Shown: positions 45,801-55,088 of the stretch, in pieces | Numbering within the stretch: position 1 is the first letter of the stretch | How the letters are laid out: every line of letters starts with the position of its first letter | Source: Bacillus safensis FO-36b | GTDB lineage: Bacteria > Bacillota > Bacilli > Bacillales > Bacillaceae | DNA length: 64,000 nt | Direction of reading: 5' to 3' | Assembly (NCBI RefSeq): GCF_000691165.1 | Contig: NZ_ASJD01000003.1 | Coordinates: 434,001 to 498,000 of the forward strand | Position numbers and translations under genes: made by a program | Notes under the pieces: model-generated | The model's input: only the letters and a program-made list of their open reading frames with translations | The model's database searches: none | What the model was told of the DNA's origin: nothing

Positions 45801-45877
45801 CTGGTGTCTTTTTCTCAACAATACTGACATTATTCATTGTGCCAGCCCTATATGTTGCCGTTTCAAAGAAACGCTGA
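42833..45877 (+). CDS. RND-family efflux pump (AcrB/SwrC-like)
   Basis: A 1014-residue resistance-nodulation-division pump with two repeats of one plus five helices. Proton-relay Asp pair in ILVDDAIVV (about residues 396-404); N-terminal anchor LVFILFFIVLIAGGYLFA; a second half with FMATMGIVSLAGIVVRNAVV; large extracytoplasmic porter domains at about 35-330 and 555-860. It is smaller than B. subtilis SwrC and may be a second RND type. No membrane-fusion partner gene is adjacent, as is usual for Gram-positive RND pumps. Start ATG after AAGTAGGTG. It is not present at this place in B. subtilis as far as I recall. Substrate unknown. Confidence 0.88.
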   Translation: MFEAFLKRGKLVFILFFIVLIAGGYLFAQLPKRELPEFEANLVTISTVFPGADAKQVERDVTNKLESALSDINGVEKTSSISAIGFSNIVIEIEDQADFQKAASQIKNETTSAASSFPDGVMEPEVKDEFGSVPVGSYMIVSSESSDLAKSQKSLRALKEKVEDIKGVDSVVIKGFNDKQAILNLDSNKLEGEGLNVTDVTNAINQEFDTSPLGDIRAGKEKVKLSIDTYDRLDQVKKIELFSKTKREPVTISQLGSLKEVEKQKSDIVSYNGKPAYSFTVNIKPGLDIPKMYDKVSGVIEKEKQLPNGVEWVDYYSQKSEVDTIFNDLIKEAIIAVIAVIIVTTLGLTIGGAFIVSLAIPLSITIGTIPLPFLQVDLNQISIIGFIIALGILVDDAIVVNDNILRQMKKYESPLKGTIAGVKEVAGSILTSTLAVVFAFLPLVFLSGANGSFIRALPSVLVTTVLASMVISLTLVPVYQYTVNRKRKNKNSQKEPGFLGKPLKRLADFYADRVLTNIVKRPLVIGLSGLLVATLAFLLIFVTPFEFFPAANKKEVVVTVTLPSETTLDKTNETLKKIEQEIKRQKGIEETAIFAGGGVPNLFNESISNASDHTGQVVVRVDNDQITSKALIDRMTEPLREKFNEAEIFMKTIVQGPPSGAPVTVTVAGESFSKLIDVKETLTNEMKDKGASLITDDVNQPVKTISFELNRERMAEDGLSAQFVSRQLGLVTEGIPLGTFQQGTNDIDLVVKQDIGTHQNGLKLKKMNVPVKTNEGGMPQLEPLSRYVKEKETEQYESIPHENGVPTITLKAYPGASDSFKDDMKEVVNQVGKSAAAKDLTISQGGENENQTQFFIEISLLFAVVLLLIYVTIAFQFNSLMLPLLVLGTVYLAVSGAIIGLFVTQTPFSFMATMGIVSLAGIVVRNAVVLFEFIEQRRKQGFDQQTAVIEAGRARIKPILLTAFTALVALMPVALSHDPLFKPLAICIVSGVFFSTILTLFIVPALYVAVSKKR

Positions 45878-45882
45878 CGATG

Positions 45883-45921
45883 AAAGCAAATCTCCGATCG
45901 AAAGGAGATTTGCTTTTTTTT
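45883..45921 (+). terminator. Terminator of the RND pump gene
   Basis: AAAGCAAATCTCC pairs with GGAGATTTGCTTT around GATCGAAA, with a long T tail. Confidence 0.93.
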
Positions 45922-45986
45922 TAGAAAAATATCCAAAAAAATATGTGGGGTGTTCATTTGTATTTATCTGGTGGACAGTGGTATTT

Positions 45987-46004
45987 ACGACTAAAATAAG
46001 TCGT
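45987..46004. promoter_or_regulatory. Inverted repeat upstream of tdh (candidate operator)
   Basis: ACGACT-AAAATA-AGTCGT is a perfect 6-bp inverted repeat 48 nt before the tdh start, within the likely promoter region (TTAAAA at about 46006). The regulator is unknown. Confidence 0.45.
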
Positions 46005-46051
46005 GTTAAAATCTGATTGGGAGAAGTTTTTTAACAAAGGGGTTGTACGTC

Positions 46052-47116
46052 ATGTGTGGAACGATGAAAGCAATTGTTAAAAAAGAAAGCGCTTACGGAG
46101 CGGCGTTGATGGAGATGCCGATTCCAGAAATCAAAAATCATGAAGTTTTGATCCAAGTGAAAGCCACTTCGATATGCGGAACAGACGTGCATATTTATAA
46201 TTGGGACGACTGGGCTAAGGGAAGAGTCAAAGCGCCCTACATTTTTGGACATGAATTTACTGGGGAAGTTGTTAAAGTGGGGAAGCAAGTCTCACGAGCA
46301 AAGGTAGGGGACTTTGTATCGGCTGAGACGCATGTTGTATGTAATCAATGTTATATGTGCTTAACAGGGCAGCAGCATTTGTGCAGTGAAACGAAAATTT
46401 TAGGGGTAGACATTGATGGCTGTTTTGCTGAATATGTCAAAGTACCTGAACAAAATGTGTGGCACAATCCAGCCCAAATGCCGGTTGAGCTTGCCTCTAT
46501 ACAAGAGCCGCTAGGAAATGCTGTTCATACTGTACTGCACACACCTGTTTCAGGTAAGTCAGTGGCAATTTTTGGCTGCGGACCAATCGGTTTAATGGCA
46601 ATTGCTGTCGCAAAAGCCTCCGGGGCTGTTCAAGTGTTCGCTGTTGATAAAAATGAATACAGGCTCGATCTTGCCCGAAAAATGGGTGCAGATCATATTG
46701 TAGATATTGGAAAAGATGATCCAGTCGCGATGATTAAGCAGCTCACGCGGATGGAAGGGGCAGACGTGATGTGTGAGATGTCAGGTCATCCAGCTGCCAT
46801 TAATCAAGCACTCGAAGCTTGTGCAAATGGAGGAAAAGTCAATATACTAAGCTTGCCAGAACGGCCAGTGACAATTGATATTACGAATCAAATTGTTTTT
46901 AGGGGATTAACCGTGCAAGGGATCACGGGGAGAAAAATGTTTGAGACGTGGCGTCAAGTATCTGAGCTGTTAAGAACGAATACCATTGATGTAAAGCCAG
47001 TTGTCACTCATACACTGCCATTTGAAGAGTTCCAAAAGGGATTTGAACTTATGCAAAGCGGTACGTGCGGAAAAGTCGTACTGATGATGCCATCATATCA
47101 AAGGGGGAAGAAATGA
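46052..47116 (+). CDS. tdh: L-threonine 3-dehydrogenase
   Basis: A 354-residue zinc medium-chain dehydrogenase that oxidises threonine to 2-amino-3-ketobutyrate with NAD+. Catalytic zinc ligands in SICGTDVH and FGHEFTG; structural zinc lobe CNQCYMCLTGQQHLC; NAD loop FGCGPIGLMA. The product is passed to Kbl, whose gene overlaps the stop (ATGATGA). ATG 46052 has AAAGGGG nine bases upstream; TTG 46043 is too near it. A short palindrome at 45987 could be an operator. Confidence 0.95.
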   Translation: MCGTMKAIVKKESAYGAALMEMPIPEIKNHEVLIQVKATSICGTDVHIYNWDDWAKGRVKAPYIFGHEFTGEVVKVGKQVSRAKVGDFVSAETHVVCNQCYMCLTGQQHLCSETKILGVDIDGCFAEYVKVPEQNVWHNPAQMPVELASIQEPLGNAVHTVLHTPVSGKSVAIFGCGPIGLMAIAVAKASGAVQVFAVDKNEYRLDLARKMGADHIVDIGKDDPVAMIKQLTRMEGADVMCEMSGHPAAINQALEACANGGKVNILSLPERPVTIDITNQIVFRGLTVQGITGRKMFETWRQVSELLRTNTIDVKPVVTHTLPFEEFQKGFELMQSGTCGKVVLMMPSYQRGKK

Positions 47117-48294
47117 TGAAAGAATTCACGTATTTACAAGATGAATTGGACACAATGAAGCAGCAAGGCACCCACCAAACTTTGAAAGAGATTGACTCAA
47201 AACAATCATCCACTGTTACATTAAATGAACAATCTGTCATACAACTCTCCTCAAATAACTACTTAGGCCTCACCTCGCACCCAAGGCTGATGAAAGCAGC
47301 AAAAGAGGCGATTGATGAATTCGGTGCGGGTACAGGATCTGTACGAACCATCGCCGGCACAATGACAATGCATGAACGCCTTGAAAAAAAGCTTGCTTCA
47401 TTTAAAAAGACAGAAGCTGCTCTTGTGTTCCAATCAGGCTTTACGACCAACCAAGGGGTCTTATCCAGTATCCTGACAAAAGATGATATTGTCATTTCAG
47501 ATGAACTAAATCATGCCTCCATTATTGATGGAATCCGATTAACCAAAGCAGATAAGAAAGTATACAGTCATTCTAATATGGAAGAGCTGGAGAAGATTTT
47601 GAAGAAATCAATGAATTACCGCGTCCGCCTCATCGTTACAGACGGTGTGTTCTCGATGGATGGAGATATCGCGCCACTTCCTGAGATCGTCAGGCTCGCA
47701 GAAGCATATGATGCATTTGTGATGGTAGACGATGCGCATGCCTCGGGCGTGCTTGGCGAGAATGGCCGCGGGACGGTCAACCATTTTAAACTCGACGGCA
47801 GAGTGCACATTCAGGTCGGGACACTTAGCAAGGCTGTCGGAGTGCTCGGCGGCTACGTGGCTGGTTCAGCGGTTTTAATTGATTATTTAAAGCATAAAGC
47901 AAGACCGTTTTTATTCAGCACCTCACATCCGCCAGCTGTGACTAGAGCGTGTGAAGAAGCAATTGAAGTGCTGTTAGATGAACCGAAGCGAATCGATACA
48001 CTTTGGGAGAACGCCGCTTATTTTAAAGAAAAAGTCATCAGCCTTGGATTTCAAGTCGCTCCAACAGAGACACCGATTATCCCAATCATGATTGGAGACG
48101 AAGCACTTACTTTTCGTTTCTCAAAGGCTTTAATAGAACGAGGCGTGTTTGCCCAAGGCATCGCCTTCCCAACTGTAGCAAAAGGCAAGGCAAGAATTAG
48201 AGCCATCATCACAGCCGAGCACACAAAAGAAGAACTAGACCGGGCACTGACAATCATTGAAGAAGAAGCAAAAAAACTAAACATACTTGATTGA
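47116..48294 (+). CDS. kbl: Glycine C-acetyltransferase (2-amino-3-ketobutyrate CoA ligase)
   Basis: A 392-residue alpha-oxoamine synthase, identical in length to the B. subtilis enzyme. It cleaves 2-amino-3-ketobutyrate with CoA to glycine and acetyl-CoA, completing threonine breakdown. The PLP lysine is in VGTLSKAVG (about residue 239), with the family SSNNYLGL and DDAHASGVLG motifs. The start is ATG 47116 (MKEFTYLQ) behind AAGGGGGAAG; ATG 47113 adds one Met. It forms an operon with tdh that ends at a strong terminator. Confidence 0.96.
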   Translation: MKEFTYLQDELDTMKQQGTHQTLKEIDSKQSSTVTLNEQSVIQLSSNNYLGLTSHPRLMKAAKEAIDEFGAGTGSVRTIAGTMTMHERLEKKLASFKKTEAALVFQSGFTTNQGVLSSILTKDDIVISDELNHASIIDGIRLTKADKKVYSHSNMEELEKILKKSMNYRVRLIVTDGVFSMDGDIAPLPEIVRLAEAYDAFVMVDDAHASGVLGENGRGTVNHFKLDGRVHIQVGTLSKAVGVLGGYVAGSAVLIDYLKHKARPFLFSTSHPPAVTRACEEAIEVLLDEPKRIDTLWENAAYFKEKVISLGFQVAPTETPIIPIMIGDEALTFRFSKALIERGVFAQGIAFPTVAKGKARIRAIITAEHTKEELDRALTIIEEEAKKLNILD

Positions 48295-48318
48295 GAGAGC
48301 GCAGGCTCTCTTTTTTTT
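48295..48318 (+). terminator. Terminator of tdh-kbl
   Basis: GAGAGC-GCAG-GCTCTC followed by eight T. Confidence 0.93.
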
Positions 48319-48397
48319 GACGATATTCTTTCCAATTTTCATCAAATCTACCGTTTGTTATGTATAATGTATGTAAAAAGATCTATTGGGGTAAGTG

Positions 48398-49513
48398 ATG
48401 AGACAAATGTTATTTAATAAAGAAGATTTTTATAAGCAATATTTAGATTATAAGAGCAATGTAATAACAGATAAGAATCACCCTTTTCACAAAATGTTTA
48501 ATAAAGAGATACCAAACAAAATTCAAAATGAATTAGAAAAACGTCATATGAAAAATTTGGATAGAATCGATATTAAAGCATCTACAGGAAATGGAAAAGT
48601 TTCAGAGTCTATTTGGATAGCGTTTCTAGACCAGCTCTTAACAAAGAATCAAAAAACAAATAAAACAACAACACAAAAAGGATTATATATAGTCATTTTA
48701 TTCGCTAATAATGGCAAAGACTTTTATTTATCGATTGATTTAGGTACTGAAAATCTATCTCTCAAAAAGATTGAATATGAAGCGAGTGTTTGGCGAGAAC
48801 GACTAAAACCTCAATTGATGAATAGTCCTAATTTAAAAGGATTTGAAATAGGTGATTTTTACTTAGGAGAATCTGATAGACCTAAAAAATATGCAGCAGG
48901 TTCTTTGGTATTTAAAAGGTATAATATTGATACATTTAATCAATACGAATTTTTAAAGGACATATATAACTTAAATGAATTTTTTTATGATTTTATTTTC
49001 GAAATATATTCGAATCCGGATCTTCATATGGACACAAAGATTAATAAGAGTATAAAACGAAAAAGAATCATCCATAGAGACGTTTATAAGCAATTAAGAG
49101 AAGAAAGAGCCAAGCAAAATGAAGAGACAGGTCGAATAGCAGAGAAATTTGTTTATGATATGGAAGTAGAGCAATTAAAAGCAGCGGGTCAGGAGCAATT
49201 AGCGAAAAATGTCAATTGGTTAGCCGAGGCGGAGGATGGTCATGGATTTGATATCAAATCTTATTACCCTGATGGAAAAGAAAAACTTATAGAGGTGAAG
49301 GGTTCTAAACTTGCTCATCAAGACTTTCCTTTCTTCTTATCTGAACAAGAAAGAATGGTAGCAGAAGAGGAAAAAGAAGCGTATGTGATTACTTTAGTTG
49401 AGAGTGTCGGTACAAAGCAAATGAAGATTGTAAAAGAAATACAAAATCCTTTGGAGAAAGATAACATACTGTTAAAACCTATTCAATACTCATGCAGAAT
49501 CCGGGTGGATTGA
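48398..49513 (+). CDS. MrcB-N/DUF3578 plus DUF3883 fusion, candidate restriction or defence protein
   Basis: A 371-residue protein unrelated to its neighbours. The N-terminal half resembles the MrcB_N/DUF3578 domain: DIKASTGNGKVSESIWIAFLD (positions about 55-75, key GNG and W), then TTQKGLYIVILFANNGKDFYLSIDLGTE region (about 92-120) and YAAGSLVFKRYN. The C-terminal part resembles DUF3883, a PD-(D/E)xK nuclease-like domain: GRIAEKFVYDME, then GFDIKS and LIEVKG (about residues 285-310) giving D...ExK. MrcB-N modules sense modified DNA in McrBC-like systems. Base composition is clearly AT-richer than tdh-kbl and miaB, it interrupts a conserved region, and it is monocistronic, all signs of acquisition. 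Antiphage function is inference. The start is ATG behind GGGGTAAG. Confidence 0.7.
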   Translation: MRQMLFNKEDFYKQYLDYKSNVITDKNHPFHKMFNKEIPNKIQNELEKRHMKNLDRIDIKASTGNGKVSESIWIAFLDQLLTKNQKTNKTTTQKGLYIVILFANNGKDFYLSIDLGTENLSLKKIEYEASVWRERLKPQLMNSPNLKGFEIGDFYLGESDRPKKYAAGSLVFKRYNIDTFNQYEFLKDIYNLNEFFYDFIFEIYSNPDLHMDTKINKSIKRKRIIHRDVYKQLREERAKQNEETGRIAEKFVYDMEVEQLKAAGQEQLAKNVNWLAEAEDGHGFDIKSYYPDGKEKLIEVKGSKLAHQDFPFFLSEQERMVAEEEKEAYVITLVESVGTKQMKIVKEIQNPLEKDNILLKPIQYSCRIRVD

Positions 49514-49602
49514 AAAGTGATGACACATATGATTTATTTTCAATTCATCACAAAATAGTCTATACTGTAGGGTGGAACTTGGTTTGAAAGGAGTACAAAT
49601 TC

Positions 49603-51129
49603 ATGAATGAAGAGCAGAGAAAAGCGAGCGGACAAGTAAGTTCATCGGACAAAAAATCCGAGAAGGACTACAGCAAATATTTTGAAGCTGTGTACATTCC
49701 GCCTTCCTTAAAAGATGCAAAAAAACGGGGTAAAGAAGAAGTTGAATACAATCAATTTCAAATTGACGAGCAGTTTCAAGGGTTAGGAAACGGCCGCAAG
49801 TTTTATATTCGCACATATGGCTGTCAAATGAATGAGCATGACACAGAAGTGATGGCTGGTATTTTTATGGCGCTTGGCTATGAACCAACAAACTCAACGG
49901 AAGATGCAAATGTCATCTTATTAAACACTTGTGCTATTCGTGAGAATGCAGAAAATAAAGTGTTTGGAGAGCTTGGTCATTTAAAAGCATTAAAACGTGA
50001 AAAGCCAGATTTAATTTTAGGTGTCTGCGGATGTATGTCACAAGAAGAATCTGTCGTGAGCCGTATTTTGAAGAAACACCCATTTGTTGACTTGATTTTC
50101 GGCACGCACAACATTCACCGCCTGCCAGAGCTGTTATCTGAATGCTACCTTTCAAAAGAAATGGTGATTGAGGTTTGGTCAAAAGAAGGCGACGTGATTG
50201 AGAACCTTCCAAGAGCCCGTCAAGGTAAAATCAAGGGCTGGGTGAACATTATGTACGGCTGTGATAAATTCTGTACATACTGTATCGTGCCTTACACGCG
50301 CGGCAAGGAAAGAAGCCGCCGCCCAGATGAAATTATTCAAGAGGTCAGACGTTTAGCGGCAGAAGGATATAAGGAAATTACCCTTCTTGGTCAAAACGTG
50401 AATGCATATGGAAAAGATTTTGAAGATATGGAATATGGTCTTGGCCACCTGATGGATGAGCTGCGAAAAATTGATATTCCGCGTATCCGTTTTACAACAA
50501 GTCACCCCCGTGATTTTGATGATCACTTAATTGAAGTCTTAGCCAAAGGCGGAAACCTTCTCGATCATATTCATCTGCCAGTTCAATCCGGAAGTTCTTC
50601 TGTGCTGAAGCTTATGGCGAGAAAATATGACCGTGAGCGTTACCTTGATCTTGTGCGCAAAATCAAAGAAGCTATGCCGAATGCTTCATTAACAACGGAC
50701 ATTATTGTTGGGTTCCCAAATGAAACAGATGAGCAGTTTGAAGAAACACTTTCCCTCTATCGCGAGGTTGAGTTTGATGCTGCTTATACATTCATTTATT
50801 CTCCAAGAGAAGGAACGCCTGCAGCGAAAATGAAAGACAACGTGCCAATGCGTGTGAAAAAAGAACGTCTGCAGCGCCTAAATGCACTTGTGAATGAAAT
50901 TTCTGCGAAAAAAATGAAGGAATATGAAGGGCAGATTGTCGAAGTATTAGTAGAGGGTGAAAGTAAAAACAACCCTGAGATCCTAGCCGGATATACAAGT
51001 AAAAGCAAGCTTGTGAATTTTAAAGCACCAAAAGAAGCGATTGGCAACATCGTCAAAGTGAAAATCACACAAGCCAAAACTTGGTCTCTTGACGGAGAAA
51101 TGGTTGGAGAAGCTATCGAGGTGAATTAA
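49603..51129 (+). CDS. miaB: tRNA 2-methylthio-N6-isopentenyladenosine synthase
   Basis: A 508-residue radical-SAM methylthiotransferase (YmcB) that adds the 2-methylthio group to i6A37 of tRNAs reading UNN codons. An N-terminal UPF0004 domain holds the auxiliary cluster Cys residues ([26 protein letters not shown]); the SAM cluster is [12 protein letters not shown] (about residue 221 onward); a C-terminal TRAM domain ([14 protein letters not shown]) binds tRNA. A weak promoter with TATACT (49561-49566) precedes it. It is followed at 2 nt by ricA. The Bacillus-type extra N-terminal 60 residues are present. Confidence 0.95.
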   Translation: MNEEQRKASGQVSSSDKKSEKDYSKYFEAVYIPPSLKDAKKRGKEEVEYNQFQIDEQFQGLGNGRKFYIRTYGCQMNEHDTEVMAGIFMALGYEPTNSTEDANVILLNTCAIRENAENKVFGELGHLKALKREKPDLILGVCGCMSQEESVVSRILKKHPFVDLIFGTHNIHRLPELLSECYLSKEMVIEVWSKEGDVIENLPRARQGKIKGWVNIMYGCDKFCTYCIVPYTRGKERSRRPDEIIQEVRRLAAEGYKEITLLGQNVNAYGKDFEDMEYGLGHLMDELRKIDIPRIRFTTSHPRDFDDHLIEVLAKGGNLLDHIHLPVQSGSSSVLKLMARKYDRERYLDLVRKIKEAMPNASLTTDIIVGFPNETDEQFEETLSLYREVEFDAAYTFIYSPREGTPAAKMKDNVPMRVKKERLQRLNALVNEISAKKMKEYEGQIVEVLVEGESKNNPEILAGYTSKSKLVNFKAPKEAIGNIVKVKITQAKTWSLDGEMVGEAIEVN

Positions 51130-51130
51130 A

Positions 51131-51565
51131 ATGACACTTTATTCAAAGAAAGAGATTGTCGAGCGCGCAAGAGAGCTCGCTAAAATGATTTCTGAAACGG
51201 AAGAAGTTGATTTCTTCAAAAAAGCAGAAGCGCAAATCAATGAAAATACAAAAATTTCAACGATTATTAATCAAATTAAGGCGCTTCAAAAACAAGCTGT
51301 GAACTTAAAGCATTACGGCAAACATGAAGCCTTAAAGCAAGTCGAAGAAAAAATCGATGCCCTGCAAGAAGAACTGGATGACATTCCAGTGATTCAAGAA
51401 TTCAAAGAATCACAAATGGAAGTCAATTCCCTGCTTCAGCTTGTAGCGCACACGATTTCGAATCAAGTAACAGATGAAATCATTCTTTCAACCGGCGGTG
51501 ACCTCTTATTAGGAGAAACCGGTTCAAAAGTGAAAAACTCATCACCAAGTTGCTCCATTAAATGA
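51131..51565 (+). CDS. ricA: RicA (YmcA) regulator of RNase Y and development
   Basis: A 144-residue helical protein matching B. subtilis YmcA: MTLYSKKEIVERARELAKMI start, long amphipathic helices and C-terminal conserved Cys in the SPSCSI tail. With RicF and RicT it forms a [4Fe-4S] complex that steers RNase Y-dependent mRNA maturation and supports biofilm, competence and sporulation. It is co-transcribed with miaB (1-nt gap) and its stop is followed by a strong terminator. Confidence 0.95.
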   Translation: MTLYSKKEIVERARELAKMISETEEVDFFKKAEAQINENTKISTIINQIKALQKQAVNLKHYGKHEALKQVEEKIDALQEELDDIPVIQEFKESQMEVNSLLQLVAHTISNQVTDEIILSTGGDLLLGETGSKVKNSSPSCSIK

Positions 51566-51566
51566 G

Positions 51567-51592
51567 AAAACCCCGCAGATGCGGGGTTTTTT
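51567..51592 (+). terminator. Terminator of miaB-ricA
   Basis: AAAACCCCGCA-GA-TGCGGGGTTTT plus TT; GC-rich stem. Confidence 0.95.
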
Positions 51593-51696
51593 GCTTTCAT
51601 ATTAACATTTTTTGAAAAGCACTACCCATTCTTTTTCATGCTTCATCGTCTCCAAACCTCTCACTCTCCAACTTTTCCAATTTTCAAGGCAAGTTT

Positions 51697-51786
51697 ATGG
51701 GCGACCATGCATACACTGAAACAGAAATGAATTTAATTGAACATGAAGTTCAAAATCGTGACACACTAGACGAATGCCCAGCATAA
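51697..51786 (+). CDS. Possible 29-residue small ORF before cotE
   Basis: ATG 51697 to TAA 51784-51786 encodes an acidic 29-residue peptide ([20 protein letters not shown] and nine more residues). AAGG (51686-51689) lies at acceptable spacing, but the site is weak. The stop codon overlaps the cotE sigma-K -10. It looks like protein by composition, but it is short and I recognise no family; it may be chance. Confidence 0.25.
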   Translation: MGDHAYTETEMNLIEHEVQNRDTLDECPA

Positions 51787-51790
51787 GATA
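51765..51790 (+). promoter_or_regulatory. Sigma-K promoter of cotE
   Basis: CATAAGATA (51782-51790) fits the sigma-K -10 CATA-N3-TA exactly, with an AC about 15 nt upstream. cotE of B. subtilis has sigma-E and sigma-K promoters; this would be the later one. Confidence 0.6.
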
Positions 51791-51820
51791 AAACGATCAA
51801 GAACAAGGAGGCATGCCGGA

Positions 51821-52366
51821 ATGTCTGAATACAGAGAAATTATTACAAAAGCGGTGGTTGCAAAAGGGAGGAAATTCACCCAAAGCACACACACCATTTC
51901 TCCATCGCAAAAACCAACCAGCATCCTAGGTGGTTGGATCATTAATCATAAGTATGATGCTGAAAAGGTCGGTAAAACCGTTGAGATCGAAGGAACATTT
52001 GATATTAACGTATGGTACTCTTACGCCGACAACACGAAAACAGAAGTCGTCACAGAGCGTGTGAAGTATGTAGACATCATTAAACTGAGATATAAAGATA
52101 AGAATTTCCTTGATGATGAGCACGAAGTAATTGCGAAAGTATTGCAGCAGCCCAATTGCTTAGAAGTGACCATTTCTCCAAATGGCAATAAAATTATCGT
52201 TCAGGCAGAGCGTGAATTCATTGCTGAGGTAGTCGGTGAAACAAAAATTGTCGTAGAGGTCAATTCAAGCTGGAAAGAAAAAGATGATCACGAGTGGGAA
52301 GAAGAAGTGGATGAGGAGTTAGAGGATATTCATCCAGAATTCCTAGCAGGTGAGCCAGAAGAGTAA
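51821..52366 (+). CDS. cotE: Outer spore coat morphogenetic protein CotE
   Basis: A 181-residue protein matching CotE ([20 protein letters not shown] start, acidic C-terminus [15 protein letters not shown]). It forms a ring around the forespore and recruits most outer-coat proteins; the C-terminal acidic tail is important for recruitment and the N-terminal part for oligomerisation. The start ATG follows AAGGAGG. It is preceded by a sigma-K-type promoter and followed by a terminator. Confidence 0.96.
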   Translation: MSEYREIITKAVVAKGRKFTQSTHTISPSQKPTSILGGWIINHKYDAEKVGKTVEIEGTFDINVWYSYADNTKTEVVTERVKYVDIIKLRYKDKNFLDDEHEVIAKVLQQPNCLEVTISPNGNKIIVQAEREFIAEVVGETKIVVEVNSSWKEKDDHEWEEEVDEELEDIHPEFLAGEPEE

Positions 52367-52372
52367 TGAATG

Positions 52373-52401
52373 ACTAGGGCGCATATCCCCCTAGTTTTTT
52401 T
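52373..52401 (+). terminator. Terminator of cotE
   Basis: ACTAGGG (52373-52379) and CCCTAGT (52389-52395) stem with TTTTTT. Confidence 0.88.
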
Positions 52402-52435
52402 GTGCCTGATCTAGGAGAAAAAAGGTGATTTTTTA

Positions 52436-52444
52436 TGCTATAAT
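52436..52444 (+). promoter_or_regulatory. Extended -10 promoter of mutSL
   Basis: TGCTATAAT (TGn plus consensus TATAAT), about 47 nt before mutS; no clear -35. Confidence 0.55.
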
Positions 52445-52490
52445 TAAAGATGGTATGAATTCGAAAGTAATATAGTGAGGGATTAGAAAT

Positions 52491-55067
52491 ATGGCAAGTT
52501 ATACGCCCATGATACAGCAATATTTAAAGATCAAGGCAGATTATCAAGATGCCTTTTTATTTTTTCGCCTAGGCGATTTTTATGAGATGTTTTTTGATGA
52601 TGCAAAGGAAGCCGCGCAAGAACTAGAAATTACGTTAACAAGCAGAGACGGCGGCACAATTCCAATGTGCGGCGTTCCTTATCATTCTGCGTCTGCATAC
52701 ATAGAACAGTTGATTTCAAAAGGCTACAAGGTCGCCATTTGTGAGCAGGTGGAAGACCCTAAAACGGCAAAAGGTGTAGTCAAAAGGGAAGTCGTTCAAC
52801 TGATTACACCAGGAACCGTCATGGATGGTAAAGGTTTAAGTGAAAACGAGAACAACTTTATTGCGTCTGTTACCAGCTTTCAAAATGGGTACGGTCTTGC
52901 GCTGTCAGATTTATCAACAGGTGAAAACATGGCGGCATTCATCGATCGATTAGATGAAGTCGTATCAGAAATTTATTCTGTTGGTGCAAAAGAAATTGTG
53001 GTGTCAAAGCAGCTGGATGAGGAAACAATCAAAACCCTTAAAGAACGCTGCCAAGCGACCATTTCATACGAAGATAGTGATGAATTATTAGATGAAGCTG
53101 AACAGCTCATTTCCCATCTTGATGAAAAGTTAAAAACAGCATTTTTAACACTATATGCCTATTTAAGAAGGACGCAAAAAAGAAGCTTGGACCATCTTCA
53201 GAAAGTTCAAGTATTTGAGCTTGAACAAACGATGAAAATCGATCTTTACTCAAAACGAAACCTTGAATTAACAGAAACGATTCGTTCAAAAAGCAAAAAA
53301 GGCTCTTTATTATGGCTGTTAGATGAAACAAAGACAGCGATGGGCGGCAGACTGCTCAAACAATGGATCGACCGGCCGCTCATTCGCCTTTCGCAAATTA
53401 ACGAGCGTCAGGAAATGGTGCAGATTCTGATGGATCATTTCTTTGAGCGAGAGGATCTGCGCGAACGATTAAAGCAAGTATATGATCTTGAGCGTTTAGC
53501 GGGCCGCGTGGCATTTGGCAACGTGAATGCCCGTGATCTCATCCAGCTCAAAGAATCCTTAAAACAAGTACCGGATATTAAACAACTCGTTCATTCATTA
53601 CCAGAGGAAATGGCGAAATCAAGAGCGAATGAGATTGATCCTTGTGGTGACCTCCTTGATTTATTAGAAGATGCACTTCATGAAAATCCGCCGATGACGA
53701 TAAAAGAAGGCAATCTGATTAAAGATGGGTACAATGCAAAATTAGATGAATACCGTGATGCCAGCCGAAACGGAAAGGACTGGATTGCACGGCTTGAACA
53801 GCAGGAAAGAGAATATACCGGCATTCGCTCCTTAAAAGTCGGGTTTAATAAAGTGTTTGGTTATTATATCGAAGTGACACGCGCAAATACACATCTGCTG
53901 GAGGAAGGGCGTTACGAAAGAAAACAAACGCTTGCCAATGCAGAGCGGTATATCACACCTGAATTAAAAGAAAAAGAAGCACTGATTCTTGAAGCAGAAT
54001 CAAATATTAACGAATTGGAATATGAACTATTTACAGCTCTTAGGGAGCAAGTAAAAGGCTATATTCCTAGATTACAGCTGCTTGCAAAACAAATGAGCGA
54101 GCTTGATGCGCTTCAATGCTTTGCGACTGTCAGTGAAAAGCGCCGTTATATCCGGCCGGAATTCTCAGAGGATGATGTGGATGTCAAAGATGGCCGTCAC
54201 CCTGTCGTTGAAAAAGTGCTGGATCACCAGGAATATGTACCGAATGACTGCCAGATGGGAAAAGGCAGACAAACCTTACTCATCACTGGACCGAATATGT
54301 CAGGGAAAAGTACGTATATGAGACAAATGGCGCTCATCTCGATTCTTGCGCAGATTGGCTGCTTCGTGCCTGCGTCAAAGGCGACGCTTCCAATCTTCGA
54401 TCAAATCTTTACACGTATTGGTGCAGCAGATGATTTGATTTCTGGTCAAAGTACTTTTATGGTAGAGATGCTCGAAGCGAAAAATGCGATGGTGCATGCT
54501 ACGAAAAACAGCTTGATTTTATTTGATGAAATTGGACGCGGGACAAGTACTTATGATGGAATGGCTCTTGCGCAGGCGATCATTGAATTTGTTCATGATC
54601 ATATTGGGGCCAAAACCCTATTCTCTACACATTACCATGAGCTCACTGTCCTTGAATCTCAATTAAGCGAGCTGAAAAATGTTCATGTGCGAGCTGAAGA
54701 GCATGAAGGCACGGTCGTTTTCTTACATCAAATCAAAGAAGGTGCAGCTGATAAAAGCTATGGTATTCATGTAGCGCAGCTTGCGGAATTGCCTGATGCC
54801 ATCATTAATAGAGCCCAGACTATTTTAACGGAGCTTGAGAGCGGATCACATGACTTGACCCCAACCGTATCTGCAGCACCAAAAGCAGAAAAGGCTGAAG
54901 AAAAACAGCAGCTATCTTTCTTTGAAGTAGAAGAAAAACCGCAGCCCAAAGCTGCCCTAAAACAGAAGGATCAAGCGGTCATCGACGAATTAAAGTCATT
55001 CAACCTAATGGATATGACGCCGCTTGACGCCATGACAAAGCTATATGAATTGCAAAAGAAATTATAA
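52491..55067 (+). CDS. mutS: DNA mismatch repair protein MutS
   Basis: An 858-residue MutS, equal in length to B. subtilis. The mismatch-contact motif FYEMF is in [12 protein letters not shown] (residues about 27-38), which carries the Phe-x-Glu wedge; lever and clamp domains follow; the ATPase has Walker [10 protein letters not shown] (about 600) and [11 protein letters not shown]alker B/signature, then the HTH dimer interface. The C-terminal tail carries a QLSFFE-type beta-clamp-binding motif (near residue 808). It recognises mismatches and recruits MutL, encoded 21 nt downstream. Confidence 0.98.
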   Translation: MASYTPMIQQYLKIKADYQDAFLFFRLGDFYEMFFDDAKEAAQELEITLTSRDGGTIPMCGVPYHSASAYIEQLISKGYKVAICEQVEDPKTAKGVVKREVVQLITPGTVMDGKGLSENENNFIASVTSFQNGYGLALSDLSTGENMAAFIDRLDEVVSEIYSVGAKEIVVSKQLDEETIKTLKERCQATISYEDSDELLDEAEQLISHLDEKLKTAFLTLYAYLRRTQKRSLDHLQKVQVFELEQTMKIDLYSKRNLELTETIRSKSKKGSLLWLLDETKTAMGGRLLKQWIDRPLIRLSQINERQEMVQILMDHFFEREDLRERLKQVYDLERLAGRVAFGNVNARDLIQLKESLKQVPDIKQLVHSLPEEMAKSRANEIDPCGDLLDLLEDALHENPPMTIKEGNLIKDGYNAKLDEYRDASRNGKDWIARLEQQEREYTGIRSLKVGFNKVFGYYIEVTRANTHLLEEGRYERKQTLANAERYITPELKEKEALILEAESNINELEYELFTALREQVKGYIPRLQLLAKQMSELDALQCFATVSEKRRYIRPEFSEDDVDVKDGRHPVVEKVLDHQEYVPNDCQMGKGRQTLLITGPNMSGKSTYMRQMALISILAQIGCFVPASKATLPIFDQIFTRIGAADDLISGQSTFMVEMLEAKNAMVHATKNSLILFDEIGRGTSTYDGMALAQAIIEFVHDHIGAKTLFSTHYHELTVLESQLSELKNVHVRAEEHEGTVVFLHQIKEGAADKSYGIHVAQLAELPDAIINRAQTILTELESGSHDLTPTVSAAPKAEKAEEKQQLSFFEVEEKPQPKAALKQKDQAVIDELKSFNLMDMTPLDAMTKLYELQKKL

Positions 55068-55088
55068 TGTAAGGTGAGGTGAGCAGAA

